Source: Halocaridina rubra (lineage: Eukaryota; Arthropoda; Malacostraca; Decapoda; Atyidae). Taken from it: DNA of 64,000 bases. Below the pieces are notes generated by a model that ran no database searches, had not been told where the DNA came from, and saw only the letters and a program-made list of their open reading frames with translations. Where the stretch lies: NCBI GenBank assembly GCA_037179515.1, contig JAXCGZ010016995.1, positions 32,501-96,500 on the forward strand. Reading direction: 5' to 3'. This document shows positions 1 to 45,400 of this stretch, one piece after another; position 1 is the first letter of the stretch; each line of letters begins with the position of its first letter. Both the position numbers and the translations under genes were made by a program.

Positions 1-1080
1 TGAAATTAGAGAAACCCCAAATAGGGTGAGTAAATAAATATTTTATGAGTAAGATATTGTGCCTGAACAGTGATAAGCATCAGCTGATACGGAAGCGGTA
101 ACACGTTTTGGGTAGAGGTTCGTTCTCCCGCATCATCCCCCTCTTCTACCGCTTAATGCAATCAAATATTAAGAGAATTGAAAAAAGCATTAAGAACAAA
201 AAGCAAACAAACTTGCGATATAATATCATCAGGGAAATAGCGTGCAAGGGTGTATAAGCAGATACGGAAGTGCCAGAACATTTGCAGATAGAGGTTTGTT
301 CTCCCGCATCCTCCTCCTCTTCTACCGCTTAATGCGATCGAAGATTATGAAGAGAATTGCAAAAAAGCATTAAGAATAAACAGCAAGCAAACTTTCAATA
401 TAATATCGTCAGAGAAATAGCATGCGAGAGTGTATCAGCTGATACGGACGCGCCAAAACGTTTGCAGATAGAGGTTCGCTTCCGCATCCTCCTCCTCTTC
501 TACCACTTAATGAGATCGAAAATTATGAAGAGAATTGAAAAAAAGCATTAAGAACAAACAGCAAACAAACTTTCGATATAATATCGTCAGGGAAATAGCG
601 TGTAGAGAATATATATATATTTCATTTAAGTTTTCCAAGTACAGTACGATATACGTTTTCTTAGTAACGATCGTATAATTTCTTTTTCTCTCAGCTGACT
701 TTGTTTACGTTAAGATTTCGTGCAGCATGGTCTTTAGATAGAATAATGATTAGAACCAAGGAATATTGATAATACTATAATCTTGAAAATTAGAGAAACC
801 CTAAATAGGGTGAGTAAAGAATATTTTATGAGTAAGATATTGTGCCTGAATAGTGATAAGCACCAGTTGATACAAAAGCGGTAAAATGATTTGGTTAGAG
901 GTTTGTTCTCCCATATCCTTCTCATCTTTTACCGCTTAATGCGATCGAATATTATGAAGAAAATTAAAGAAAAGCATTAAGAACAAACAGAAAATAAACT
1001 TTCGATATAATATCGTCAGGGAAATAGCAAGCGAGGGTGTATCAGCTGATATGGAGGCGGCAAAACATTTGCATCCTTGT
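1..1080. repeat. Satellite-like array, ~175-180 bp unit
   Basis: Units anchored on the CAGCTGATACGG-type motif recur at about 86, 261 and 441, and again at 869 and 1048, giving a period of about 175-180 bp. Each unit carries TAGAGGTT.GTTCTCCCGCAT, a CTCTTCTACCGCTTAATG segment and a CGATATAATATCG near-palindrome. The first block reappears 783 bp later (GAGAAACCC.AAATAGGGTGA at about 10 and 793), so there is a higher-order duplication. Units differ by point changes, so it is not freshly amplified. The array probably extends left of the window. Confidence 0.8.
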
Positions 1081-1173
1081 GCTAAAAAATAGAATATACT
1101 GTACCCAGTAAATCTGCGATATAAAATAAACATGTATCCAGTAGTAGGTTGGCTCATGGCACCAGCTACACTG

Positions 1174-1326
1174 AATATTCTTGGATATTTATTACACATC
1201 TTTTATAATCCCTTCACATCTTACAGGTCATTATTACACTCTCTATCTCTGTTTCTCTTTATGTATTCTTTGTGCCCAGGCCCCATAAAGGCCGTTTTAT
1301 TTTATTTTTTGGCCCATCCTGGTGTC

Positions 1327-1420
<94 letters not shown>

Positions 1421-1471
1421 TTGGAGATTGCCAAAAAAATCCGCGATGCACTGAATAGCGAGAGATTACTG
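1174..1471. mobile_element. Tigger-type MITE with (TA)n inside
   Basis: The stretch shares its body (ACACATCTTTTATAATCCCT, AGGCCGTTTTATTTTATTTT) with copies at 16.8-16.99 kb and 55.1-55.3 kb. Its right end, ATAGCGAGAGATTACTGTA, resembles the terminal inverted repeat of the autonomous Tigger at 50.9 kb. A (TA)n tract fills 1329-1411. It is non-coding. Confidence 0.6.
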
Positions 1472-1476
1472 TAAAA

Positions 1477-1757
1477 CCATATGTGAAAACATGAATAATT
1501 TTTTACCCCGATTGGGACTCAAACCTAAGACACATAATTACTGTGCTGTGCTAAGATGCTACCAACTACACCACAGAAGGTTAAAAGGGAAAGAAACCTT
1601 ACAGCTTTATTTGCAATACTAGGAATGAATGCATTTATCTGAATGCCACTCTGTTCATATTACAGTTTCCCCCAACCTCACTCGTGGCTTAGTTTTTGCA
1701 TTTAATTCCAATCTCAATCTTATAAGGGATCAAAAACAATCAAATAAGCACAATACC
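1477..1757 (-). mobile_element. tRNA-derived SINE unit, copy 1
   Basis: Read on the minus strand it has GTGTAGTTGGTAG (Pol III A-box-like) and GGTTTGAGTCCC (B-box-like) spaced as in a tRNA head, then a roughly 200-bp tRNA-unrelated body. It is the first of four units of the same family. Confidence 0.65.
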
Positions 1758-1945
1758 ATATGTGAAAACATGAATCATATTTTACCCTGACTGGGACTCA
1801 AACCTAGGACACATAATTACTGTGCCAAGGCGCTACCAACTACACCACAGAAGGGTAAAAAAGAACTATACCTTACAGCTTTATCTGCTAAACTAGGCAT
1901 GAACGCATTCTATCTGAATGCCACTCATTTCATATTACAGTTTCC
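1758..1945 (-). mobile_element. tRNA-derived SINE unit, copy 2 (partial)
   Basis: This is a direct repeat of the preceding unit, starting at the same CATATGTGAAAACATG motif. It is cut short where the inverted copies begin near 1946. Confidence 0.6.
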
Positions 1946-2530
1946 CCCAACCAGTTGGGGTAAAATACGATTTATGTGTTCACATATAGTTATGTGCTTA
2001 TTTGATAATTGTTGATCCCTTATTAGATTGAGATTTGAATTAAATGCGAAAACGAAGCCAACGTGTGAGCTTGGAGAAAGCTATAATAAGAACAGAGTGG
2101 CATTCAGATAGAATGCGTTCATTCCTAGTATAGCAAATAAAGCTGTAGGATTTGTTTCCCTATTAACCTCCTCTGATTTAGTTGGTAGCGCCTTGGCACA
2201 GTAATTATGTGTCCTAGGTTTGAGTCCTATTTGGGGTAATATATGATTCATGTTTTCACATATGGTAATGTGCTTATTTGATTATTGTTGATCTCTTATT
2301 AGACTGATATTTGAACTAAATGCGAAAACTAAGCCACGAGTGAGGTTGGGGGAAACAGTAATATGAACAGAGTGGCATTCAGATAGAATACGTTCATTCC
2401 TAGCATAGCAAATAAAGCTATAGGTTTTGTTTCCCTTTTAACCTTCTGAGGTGTAGTTGTTAGTGCCTTAGGACAGTAATTATGTGTCCTAGGTTCGAGT
2501 CCCTGTTGGGGTAAAATATGATTCTCATAT
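1946..2530 (+). mobile_element. Two inverted tRNA-derived SINE units
   Basis: Plus-strand copies of the unit at 1477-1757 are seen with tRNA heads at about 2180-2245 (TTTAGTTGGTAGCGCC; GGTTTGAGTCC) and 2450-2515 (GTGTAGTTGTTAG; GGTTCGAGTCCC). Together with the two minus-strand copies they form a large imperfect palindrome centred near 1946. Confidence 0.6.
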
Positions 2531-2542
2531 ATATATATATAT

Positions 2543-2838
2543 AGAAGCACCCTTACTTACGAATAACAGTTACGAAAATTCACCGATACGAGCATAAAAA
2601 CCTACCCATGTATTACTCTACTATACTGTATTATTACATTATCATTATTGTATTAAAATTAATTAGTAATGTATTCATTTTGTTTTAGGTAGTAAAGTGT
2701 AATTAGCCTAAGTACTCTTCAGTACTGCATATGTATGCACTGTACAGTACATTTTTTTTTTTTTAACCAAAACACAACTTACGAACAATTCGACTTATGA
2801 ACAGAACTCTGAAACCTAACTCCTTTGAAACTTGGGGA

Positions 2839-2840
<2 letters not shown>
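2543..2840. mobile_element. MITE of the CTTACTTACGAA family, copy 1
   Basis: The element starts with AGCACCCTTACTTACGAA and shares an internal block (TTAGCCTAAGTACT, ACTGTACAGTAC, ACACAACTTACGAACAA) with elements at 24.05 kb, 60.2-60.5 kb and 62.95-63.24 kb. It is non-coding, AT-rich, and flanked by TA repeats. Confidence 0.65.

Positions 2841-2931
<91 letters not shown>
2839..2931. repeat. (TA)n microsatellite
   Basis: This is an uninterrupted TA dinucleotide tract of about 90 bp adjoining the MITE, located beyond the last visible NAA15 exon. Confidence 0.95.
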
Positions 2932-2934
<3 letters not shown>

Positions 2935-3214
2935 TTTTAAGGGTAGTTTTAGTCACTTGAAATTCCTCAATCAATGATAACAATGAGGCACAACACTTGC
3001 AATATTTCTAGTAATATCCTGCGTAATCTCTAAATTTCACCAGTAGCATCAGGCCTATTGAAACGTTTCTTAAAAGGTACGTTTGTGGCTTTTAAGTGTG
3101 CCTTTGGATAATAGGGTATTAATTTTTTGTATATTAAAGAAGAGTATATCATCAAAAACAACATCAAGGTACTATACTAATTTTTTTTATCTTTTTTTTT
3201 TGTAATAGCCATAC

Positions 3215-37902
<34,688 letters not shown>

Positions 37903-38050
37903 CTTCTTTAATCTGTCACTGAGGTTGCAGTTGGGATTCTTGGACCTCAGAGTTGATACAATGGGCCTAAATAACGCTAATATCCCCGCGTGGACCGGGC
38001 AAGATGGCGGGTCTCGGAGGTGACGTTACGGATATGACGTCATCATAAAC
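37903..38050 (-). promoter_or_regulatory. Likely NAA15 5'UTR/promoter with CRE and YY1-like sites
   Basis: Immediately upstream of the NAA15 start this stretch is less AT-rich than its surroundings. It holds a perfect CREB/ATF palindrome TGACGTCA at 38035-38042, a half site TGACGTTA at 38021-38028, and AAGATGGCGG at 38001-38010, which matches the YY1 core. Such sites are typical of promoters of constitutively expressed genes. The transcription start itself cannot be read from sequence. Sites are seen; function is inferred. Confidence 0.5.
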
Positions 38051-38114
38051 AAACATGGAGAGCAACTTCTTCCTCTTTTGTATATCGATAAGAACTTTAG
38101 GAGCTGGCTCTCAT

Positions 38115-38195
38115 AGTCAAAGTGTAACTGAGGAATCAAGGCTGGATGCCCTTCCTTGTACCCCACGGTGGGATCGATCAAGTGATAGGAGCAGG
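38115..38195 (-). mobile_element. Partial SINE related to 33.6 kb
   Basis: GTAACTGAGGAATCAAGGCT and GGATGCCCTTCC..GTACCCCAC match the body of the SINE at 33546-33690 in the same orientation. The tRNA head is missing. It lies just upstream of the NAA15 promoter region. Confidence 0.5.
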
Positions 38196-39317
38196 CTGTT
38201 ATAATGCTCTAAATTATAATAACAGATTTTCGGTTACTAAGTCTCTTATCTCATGCGCACACTCACTCATTATGAACATCAAATAATTTCTAATTAGAAA
38301 TGCAGGTCATTTTTTTTTTTTACCTTAATCAAGGCATATTATTATGAAACTGGCTGCTAATCATATTTCAGTGCTCTCCTCTGAGAAAGACACTTGGGAT
38401 GGAGTATATAGCATATTACTGTGATTGCAATAGAGTTGAACTCTGCCAGAAAAAGAAAAGAAGAAGAAGACGTGTAAGCAAATTAAAGCAATGCTGCGGT
38501 AATTGGATTCTGTTAAAAATAGAAAGTATGATGTAATTATCTACAGCAATTTAATCTTTATAATTATGACATCAATATAGCCAAAAATATCAAATTAAGG
38601 ATCTTTAAACTGTTGTCAAGCAGTGAACTCATGCACTGTAAATGATTTGTGGTTATCAGTAAATTCTTGCAGATTCTATGACTTTTGATCTCAATATCTT
38701 CACCAATAGAAATATATTTGTGCTTTGATTTTACAAAAATTCATAGCTTAAAAGAAAATAATTTGCATGAAAATATTTTAAATATTAGCTTATTTAATTG
38801 AAGTGCTTGCCTTTATTTTTACCCAGCACCATAAAATGCTATTAAACAATATGTCAAAATGTAACATAAAGGCTAAGAGATTGTTGGCAAAATTACAAAA
38901 ATATAACTCTCTTTCACAAAACTAATTGTCTTTACTTTTACAAAAAACTATAAGCATGCCATTAAAAACTTTATCAGAATCGAACATAATATCTAAAAAT
39001 GCTTGGTATATGTAAAGCTTGTTTATTTGTCTCGGTCTTCTACTTCACATGACCTAATTTTCTGCAGATAGTAGAGTACAAAATTATGTAATAATTCAAA
39101 CCATTTAATGATTTACTTACCTCTGCACTTTCACAAGTCATTTGACAAATTTTATGTAGAGTTGCTTTACCTGCAGCAGAATATTTTGAATAAAATCAGG
39201 GTTCAGATAGTATTTACATAATTCTTGTAAAACACTGCAATAATCATCTTGTTCAGATTCATTTTTTAAAATGTTGTAAACTACTTCAGAAAATAATTAG
39301 TTGTAAACTGCGCTGAT
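38196..39317. other. Intergenic AT-rich sequence upstream of NAA15
   Basis: No gene, repeat array or transposon coding piece is recognised here. Confidence 0.5.
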
Positions 39318-40935
39318 CATTTAATTTTTCTTTGACTTCCCATGGGACGATTACTGCTTTTGGACTTGCAATCCCGATCAGGGAGCCTAATAGTTGCCAA
39401 GGACATAACCTCGGGAATGGAGGCGTTCATCCCCTCCTTATTGAAACTTTTTTTTTCTACCCCTAATCCTGCTCCATGGCTATTCAGGCCAAGGTTTGGG
39501 CATACCAGCCGTACCAAGCCTCTCCTTCTGATTTAACTTGCTCTGCTTTTATTGCAGCTAGGAATCACTGCACTGATCAGATTCAGAGGTCTAAAGCTTC
39601 CTTTTTAAGAAGGAAATTGATGACCTTAACTCCTCTCTCACTGATACATGTTTCTGGTCCTTCGCCAAAACTTTTGTAACTCAAGCTTTCCGCTTCTCAT
39701 TTAGTTAGATTGATCTATAGCTTGCTCTCCCACTGCCATACCCACTCTCTTTGGATCTAATTTTTTAGTCAACTCTTGCGTAAATGATTCCTGAGCACCT
39801 ATTAGTTGTACTTTATCTCTTTCTCACCCTGTGCCCTCCCTTATTCTTTCTTTATGCAAAGTCCATATGGTTCCATGCTCTCTAAAGACTAACAAGGCAA
39901 CCGTACAAGATGGTATCCCTGCAAGGTTTCTTACGGAGTTTGCAGATGAACTATCTCCCGTGCTTTGTCATTTTTTTCTCCTCATTCTCTCAACTAGTAT
40001 CTATCCTTCATCTTGGAAGCATTCTTTAGTTCATCTTGTTCCTAAGAAGGATGACCAGTCTATTCCTTCCAGCTACCGACCTATTGTCCTAACCTCTGCT
40101 ATTGCTGAAGTATTTGAATCTTGCTCAATTCTCACTTCTTGAAAAGACTTGAATCTTACTTGCATATCTCCGATTACAAGTATGGCTTCCACAAGGCAAG
40201 ATTCAATGGTAAGCTCCTGTCCTATCTTATTCATGTATGGTCACCTTCTCTGAGGAACTATGGGGAATACTTTGTCGTCGCCCTTTTTATCTCTAAATCT
40301 TTTGACAAAGTCTGGCACAACCTCTCTTGGAAAAACGCCCTGCTTATGGCTTTACCTTTTCTCTCTGCTCTCTGATTTCCAGTTTTCTTTCTGGCTATTC
40401 TATATCTGTGGATGTTGACAGCGTAACCTCTAGTTCATTCCCTGTTACCAATGGTGCTCCTCAATTCTCTGTTCATTCACCAACTCTGTTCCTTCTCTTC
40501 ATTAACGATCTTCTTCAGTCTCCATCCTCCTCTTTTCTCCACGCCTTTGCCGACGATTCCCCCCTTCATTTTGCCTCTGCCTTCTCTTTACAACCTTCAT
40601 CTGCTACTCGTAATCAGTCTCGTATCACTTTCTTCTACTCTCAACTCCAATTTGCTGAGGCTATCTGAGGCACCCAAAATCTAGATAAATTTAATGCCTA
40701 CTTCTCCTCCTGATAGCCCTATTGTCTCCAAAACGAACGAAATTTACTCTCTTAATTCTGTTAACATATTAGGAATGCAGATAGCCTCTAGCTTGTCTTG
40801 GAGGATCAACATAATCCAAATGTCAAAATATGCATCCAGAAAATCGGGGGTTCTGTTTCGTTTTCGTCATTTCTCTCCCCCCTTACAGTTACTTAAAATC
40901 TTTAAAGGTCTAATCCATCTCAGCTTTTTTTTCTA
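39318..40935 (+). pseudogene. CR1/Jockey-like LINE (outer copy), 5' portion
   Basis: This decayed plus-strand member of family L1 starts at an NFSFDFPWDDYCFWTCNPDQ-like segment. It continues through PSLILSLCKVHMVPCSLKTN, YPSSWKHSLVHLVPKKDDQS, LISSFLSGYSISVDVDSVTS, TNGAPQFSVHSPTLFLLFIN, HAFADDSPLHFASAFSLQPS and RKSGVLFRFRHFSPPLQLLK. Many frameshifts. It stops at IFKGLIHLS, where the poly(A) tail of an opposite-strand LINE begins. Its continuation is at 49.48 kb. Confidence 0.88.
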
Positions 40936-42013
40936 ATGAGTGTGAAACCGGAACAGGCAGAAACTGCTCTCATCAATAAAGGCCCGTGCACGCAAAAATA
41001 CCAAGACGAAGGAAAGAAAAAGGTTAAGAACAAGGCAGAGATGAGGTAATGTCACAAAAAAGAATAAAAAATGACAGACAAAAAAAAAACAGTCAAAGAA
41101 CAGAGGACCCAGAGATAAGGAGGACTAGGTTCTGAAATGATGATAGATCTGCTTTTTGAAGGATGAAAGGTCATAAGAATTAGGAAAGACAGAAGGAGGA
41201 AGAGAGTTCCAGAGTCTGGAGGTAGATGGGAAGAAGCAGTCGCTGCACTGACCAATCTGCGAGCTACAAATCTCCACACAGTACCTGTTAGATGAGGCTG
41301 CTTGGTGAGTGTTATGCAGCCTCGGCAGTGGGGGAGGGATGCAACTCGCCAACTCATCAGAGCAGCAATGGAAGTAGTAGCGATAGAAAAGAGAAAGGGA
41401 AGATACTTTATGGCGAAGAAAGAGAGAATCTAGATTAGAAGTAAGAGAAGGATCATTAATGAGTCTGACTGCCTTAGATTCAACCATATCAAGAAGATAA
41501 GTATAAGAAGAAGCACCCCAGATGTGTGAGCAGTATTCTAAGCAGGGACAGATAAGACCTTTATAAATTTTAAGTAACTGTAAAGAGGAAAAGTAAGGAC
41601 GAAAATGAAACAAAACCCCCAATTTTTTGGATGAAGATTTAGAAATTTGGATTATGTGATTCCTCCAAGACAAGTTAGAGGCTATTTGGATTTCTAATAT
41701 GTTGATAGAGTTAAGAGGGTAAAGTCTGTTGATTTCGAAGACAATAGGGTTATCAGAAGGAGAAGAAGATAAAGAGATAGCCAGAAACTGTGTCTTGGAG
41801 GCATTGAATTTAATTAAATTTTCAGTGCCCCACTCAGGTATTCTCTGCAAATCGGAGTTAAGAGTAGAAGAGAGAATGATACGAGACTGATTATGAGTAT
41901 CAGATGAAAGTTGTGAAGGAAAGGCAGAGGAAACGTGAAGGGTAGAATCATTAGCAAAGGCATGAAGAAGAGAGGAAGATGGGGATTTTAGAAGATCATT
42001 CATGAAGAGAAGT
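40936..42013 (-). pseudogene. CR1/Jockey-like LINE (middle copy), 3' portion
   Basis: On the minus strand, 42003-41125 encodes MNDLLKSPSSSLLHAFANDS (FAND instead of catalytic FADD), NLIKFNASKTQFLAISLSSS, NILEIQIASNLSWRNHIIQI, AVRLINDPSLTSNLDSLFLR and SRLWNSLPPSVFPNSYDLSS. The 3'UTR runs to about 40936 and ends in a poly(A) tail (the T run there). It begins abruptly at the gypsy LTR; the missing upstream half is at 47.17-49.47 kb. Confidence 0.92.
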
Positions 42014-42398
42014 TATAGTTCAATGTGACAAGATATCAAGATTACCACAATATCATTTAAGGTAACAAAATAGGCCAAAGTCATAATTATGAGCAGTTTT
42101 TATGTATCGAAAATGAACAGACCAAAAATATCACACACTAGACGAAAAAGGCGGCAATACAGAGTCAGTGTTACCATAAAACAGAAAACCAAAACAATGT
42201 ACAGTTCGTTATGACAACAAGAAGCAAAATTAAGGGATCACTTTACAACAACAACAAAAATTATTAATAAATAAAGTGAAAATATATATATATATATATA
42301 TATCAATTAATAATTAAATTAATATATAAATAAAGAAGACATATATCATACCACTACAACACTCCAAATAAAGAAAGAAAATACACTATGCCACTACA
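42014..42398 (-). mobile_element. Ty3/gypsy 3' LTR
   Basis: This 385-bp sequence is repeated at 46790-47168 with about five substitutions plus a difference in (TA)n length. In element sense it starts TGTAGTGGCATAGTG and ends near CACATTGAACTATA. A purine-rich tract GGCAGGGGAG lies just upstream at about 42402-42411. Confidence 0.9.
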
Positions 42399-42499
42399 AC
42401 ACTCCCCTGCCAGTACAGGAGTACATTAGTGTTTAATACTGATAATAGAAAATATAGATATATAATATATATGTGGAGACATAGATACAAAAATACAAA

Positions 42500-45400
42500 T
42501 TAATAATATACATAATCAGGGTTACGATTAAATCTAACTCGACGAGATTTCGTTACAACAGAGTGAGGTATTTTCTCTTCAATAACATCTTCATTATCAA
42601 TATTTTCAGGAACAGATGCACTACTGGGAATTAATGTATCAGAATCTGTGTCATTTGTGGAATTAGAATCAGAAAAATAATTATTTACACTTGGTTCAAT
42701 CACATCAGAATTGACAGCTTCTGGCACAGAATCATTATTTACAGTAGGTTCTGTCTCATTAGAACTGATAGTTTTTGGTATTGAGGCAGGTTTCAATCTA
42801 TCTACAGATACAGTAGTTAAATTTCCAGAAAGCTGACGTAGAATAAAATATTTATCACCACGTTCCACAACTTCAAGTGGACCAAAGTAGGGAGCCTCTA
42901 AAGGGCGACGTACACGATCCACTCTAACCCAAACATGTGTACATGATTCAAGATCTTTTGGAACATAAGGTTTAACAGAAGATGAATGAAGGTATCCATA
43001 AGAGGATTCAGAAAAATCTAATTCACGCATTCGAGATACAAATTCAGTGAAAATTTCTTTTTGTTGTGCAAAAGAAGGAATTTCATTTGTTACCATGATT
43101 TTAGGACTAAGTAGCATACTTCCTGTTACCAAAGTAAATGGAGAAACTCCAGACTCTGTGGGGAGACATCTTAAACCTAAAAGTACTATTGGTAAAGAAG
43201 CAAGCCAATCATCTTTACGTGCCATCAGAGATACTTTCAATACTCTATGTGATCTTTCAACCATGCCATTGGATTGAGGGTGATATGAAGTGGTACGCAG
43301 TCTATGAAATCCAATTATAGAGGAAAGTTGCTGAAATAATGCAGATTCAAATTGAGCACCTCTATCAGTAAAAACATATAATGGCACTCCAAAACGAGAT
43401 ACCCAACCTTTAATAAAAGCAAAAGCAACAGTGGTAGCAGAAATATCTGTGATGGGGATGGCTTCCAACCATCTAGTAGATCTGTCAATACAGGTAAGAA
43501 CGTAGTGTTCTGGTGCTGTAAAAGACTGGCCAGGGACTTTACTAGGAGGGAGAGGACCAACAATATCTAAATGTACAAATTCAAATCTCCCAAAAGGTGC
43601 TGTAAAATTTGTAATAGGAGCACGGGTATGGCGGTGCACTTTAACCTGCTGACAAGAAGTACACTCTTTAGTCCAACTTCGAATATCTCGATCCATATTA
43701 GGCCAAAAGTACCTAGCTTTGATAAGGCGCAACGTACCTTTGACTCCTGGATGTGAAATGTTATGCATAAGTTGAAATACTGATTTACGACAAGCTAAGG
43801 GAAGAAATGGTCTTGGATGGGGTGTTGACACGTCACAATATAAGTCATGATTCTGAATTTTGAAAATTTTCAATCTCTCTTTGTAATTAAGAATTTCTGT
43901 GTCAGTGGATTGGCTCTCAGCTATACTGGTTAAATCATGTAAGTCCACTGAGACAGAAGATACAGGTAATGGTCTGGAAAGACAATCTGCTACAATATTG
44001 TCTGCACCCTTGATATGTACAACATCTGATATATACTCGCTAATTAAAGACCAATATCGTTGCTGTCTATCTGACTTGGCTGTATGAGGATTCTTAAATG
44101 CAAAAACAAGGGGTTTATGATCAGCAAATAAAACAGTTTCACGTCCTTCAATTACATGTTTAAATTTTAGTACAGCCAGATACGCAGCAAGCAGTTCTCG
44201 GTCAAAAGTAGAATAACACCTCTGAGTTTCTGATAATTTCTTTGAAAAGAATTCAATAGGGACAAATTTACCATCCTGAATTTGGTGTAACGCAGCTCCA
44301 GCTGCCACTTGGGAACAATCAGTCACCAGATGCAGTGGAGAATTACACTTACTAGTGAAATATGCAATGGTACAAGCATTGTTAAGTGACTCTTTAGCAT
44401 TTACAAAGGCAGATTCTGCTTCCGAATTCCATACTAGTTCTTTAGATTTAGGTTGTAATCTAATTAATTCGGTCAAAGGATATACAACATCAGCAAAATG
44501 CGGTACCATTTGTCTATAGTAATTGAGCATTCCTATAAACCTACGTAAGGCAGCAGAATCTGCTGGCTTAGGAAAATTAACAATATCTGTCTGTTTATGA
44601 GAACCAGGTTTTAAACCATTAGCAGTGATCAAATATCCTAAATATTCTATTTCATTTTTAAAGAATTCACATTTATCAATAGAAATTTTAAGATTATTAG
44701 AGCTTAGGATTTCAAATACTATAGACAAATGTTTCTTGTGCTCTTCTGTATTCTCTGAAAATATCAGAATATCATCCAGGTATATAAATACAAAATCAAG
44801 GTTTCTAAATAAATTGTCCATCAAACGCTGAAAAGTGGCAGGGGCATTCCGAAGACCATAAGGCATATATAAATATTCAAATAGCCCAAAGGGTGTGGTT
44901 ACTGCTGTCTTTTCAACATCTGAAGGATTCATAGGGATCTGGTGATAGGCTTTTAACAAATCAATTTTACTGAATATCTTTTTCTTGTAAAGCTTTAATG
45001 ATACACTACTAATATGTGGTAAAGGATATTTATCTGGCTTGGTCAAAGTATTAAGTTGCCTAAAAGCACCACATACTCTCCACTCTCCTGGCTTAGGTTT
45101 AGGAACTAAATGAATGGGTGAAGCCCAAGGTGATTTAGAAGGTTGTACAATTCCCATATCCAACAACTGTTTAAATGCTTCCTTGGCAGCAGAATATTTG
45201 TCTGGAGCCAACGGACGACATCTAGCAAATGTTGGAGGAGAACTCCCTGTATCTATATAATGAAAAACATTAGAATTCTTGAAAGAATTATTAGCTGTAA
45301 GAGGCTTAACACAGGACAAGAGTGAGGGAAAATCTTGGAACAACTGTTGTACAGAATCAGGTAAATAGTTCAGATTATTAATCACATAAGAAACATTATG

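Noticed and set aside
1490..2520. tRNA genes from the A/B-box-like sequences
   Set aside because: Heads lie in repeated units with long non-tRNA bodies and mismatched stems; they are SINEs.
1..3200. Remaining C-terminal NAA15 exons
   Set aside because: No frame resembles the expected SVKRAFAIDSSHPWL-type or later segments; this stretch is filled with repeats.
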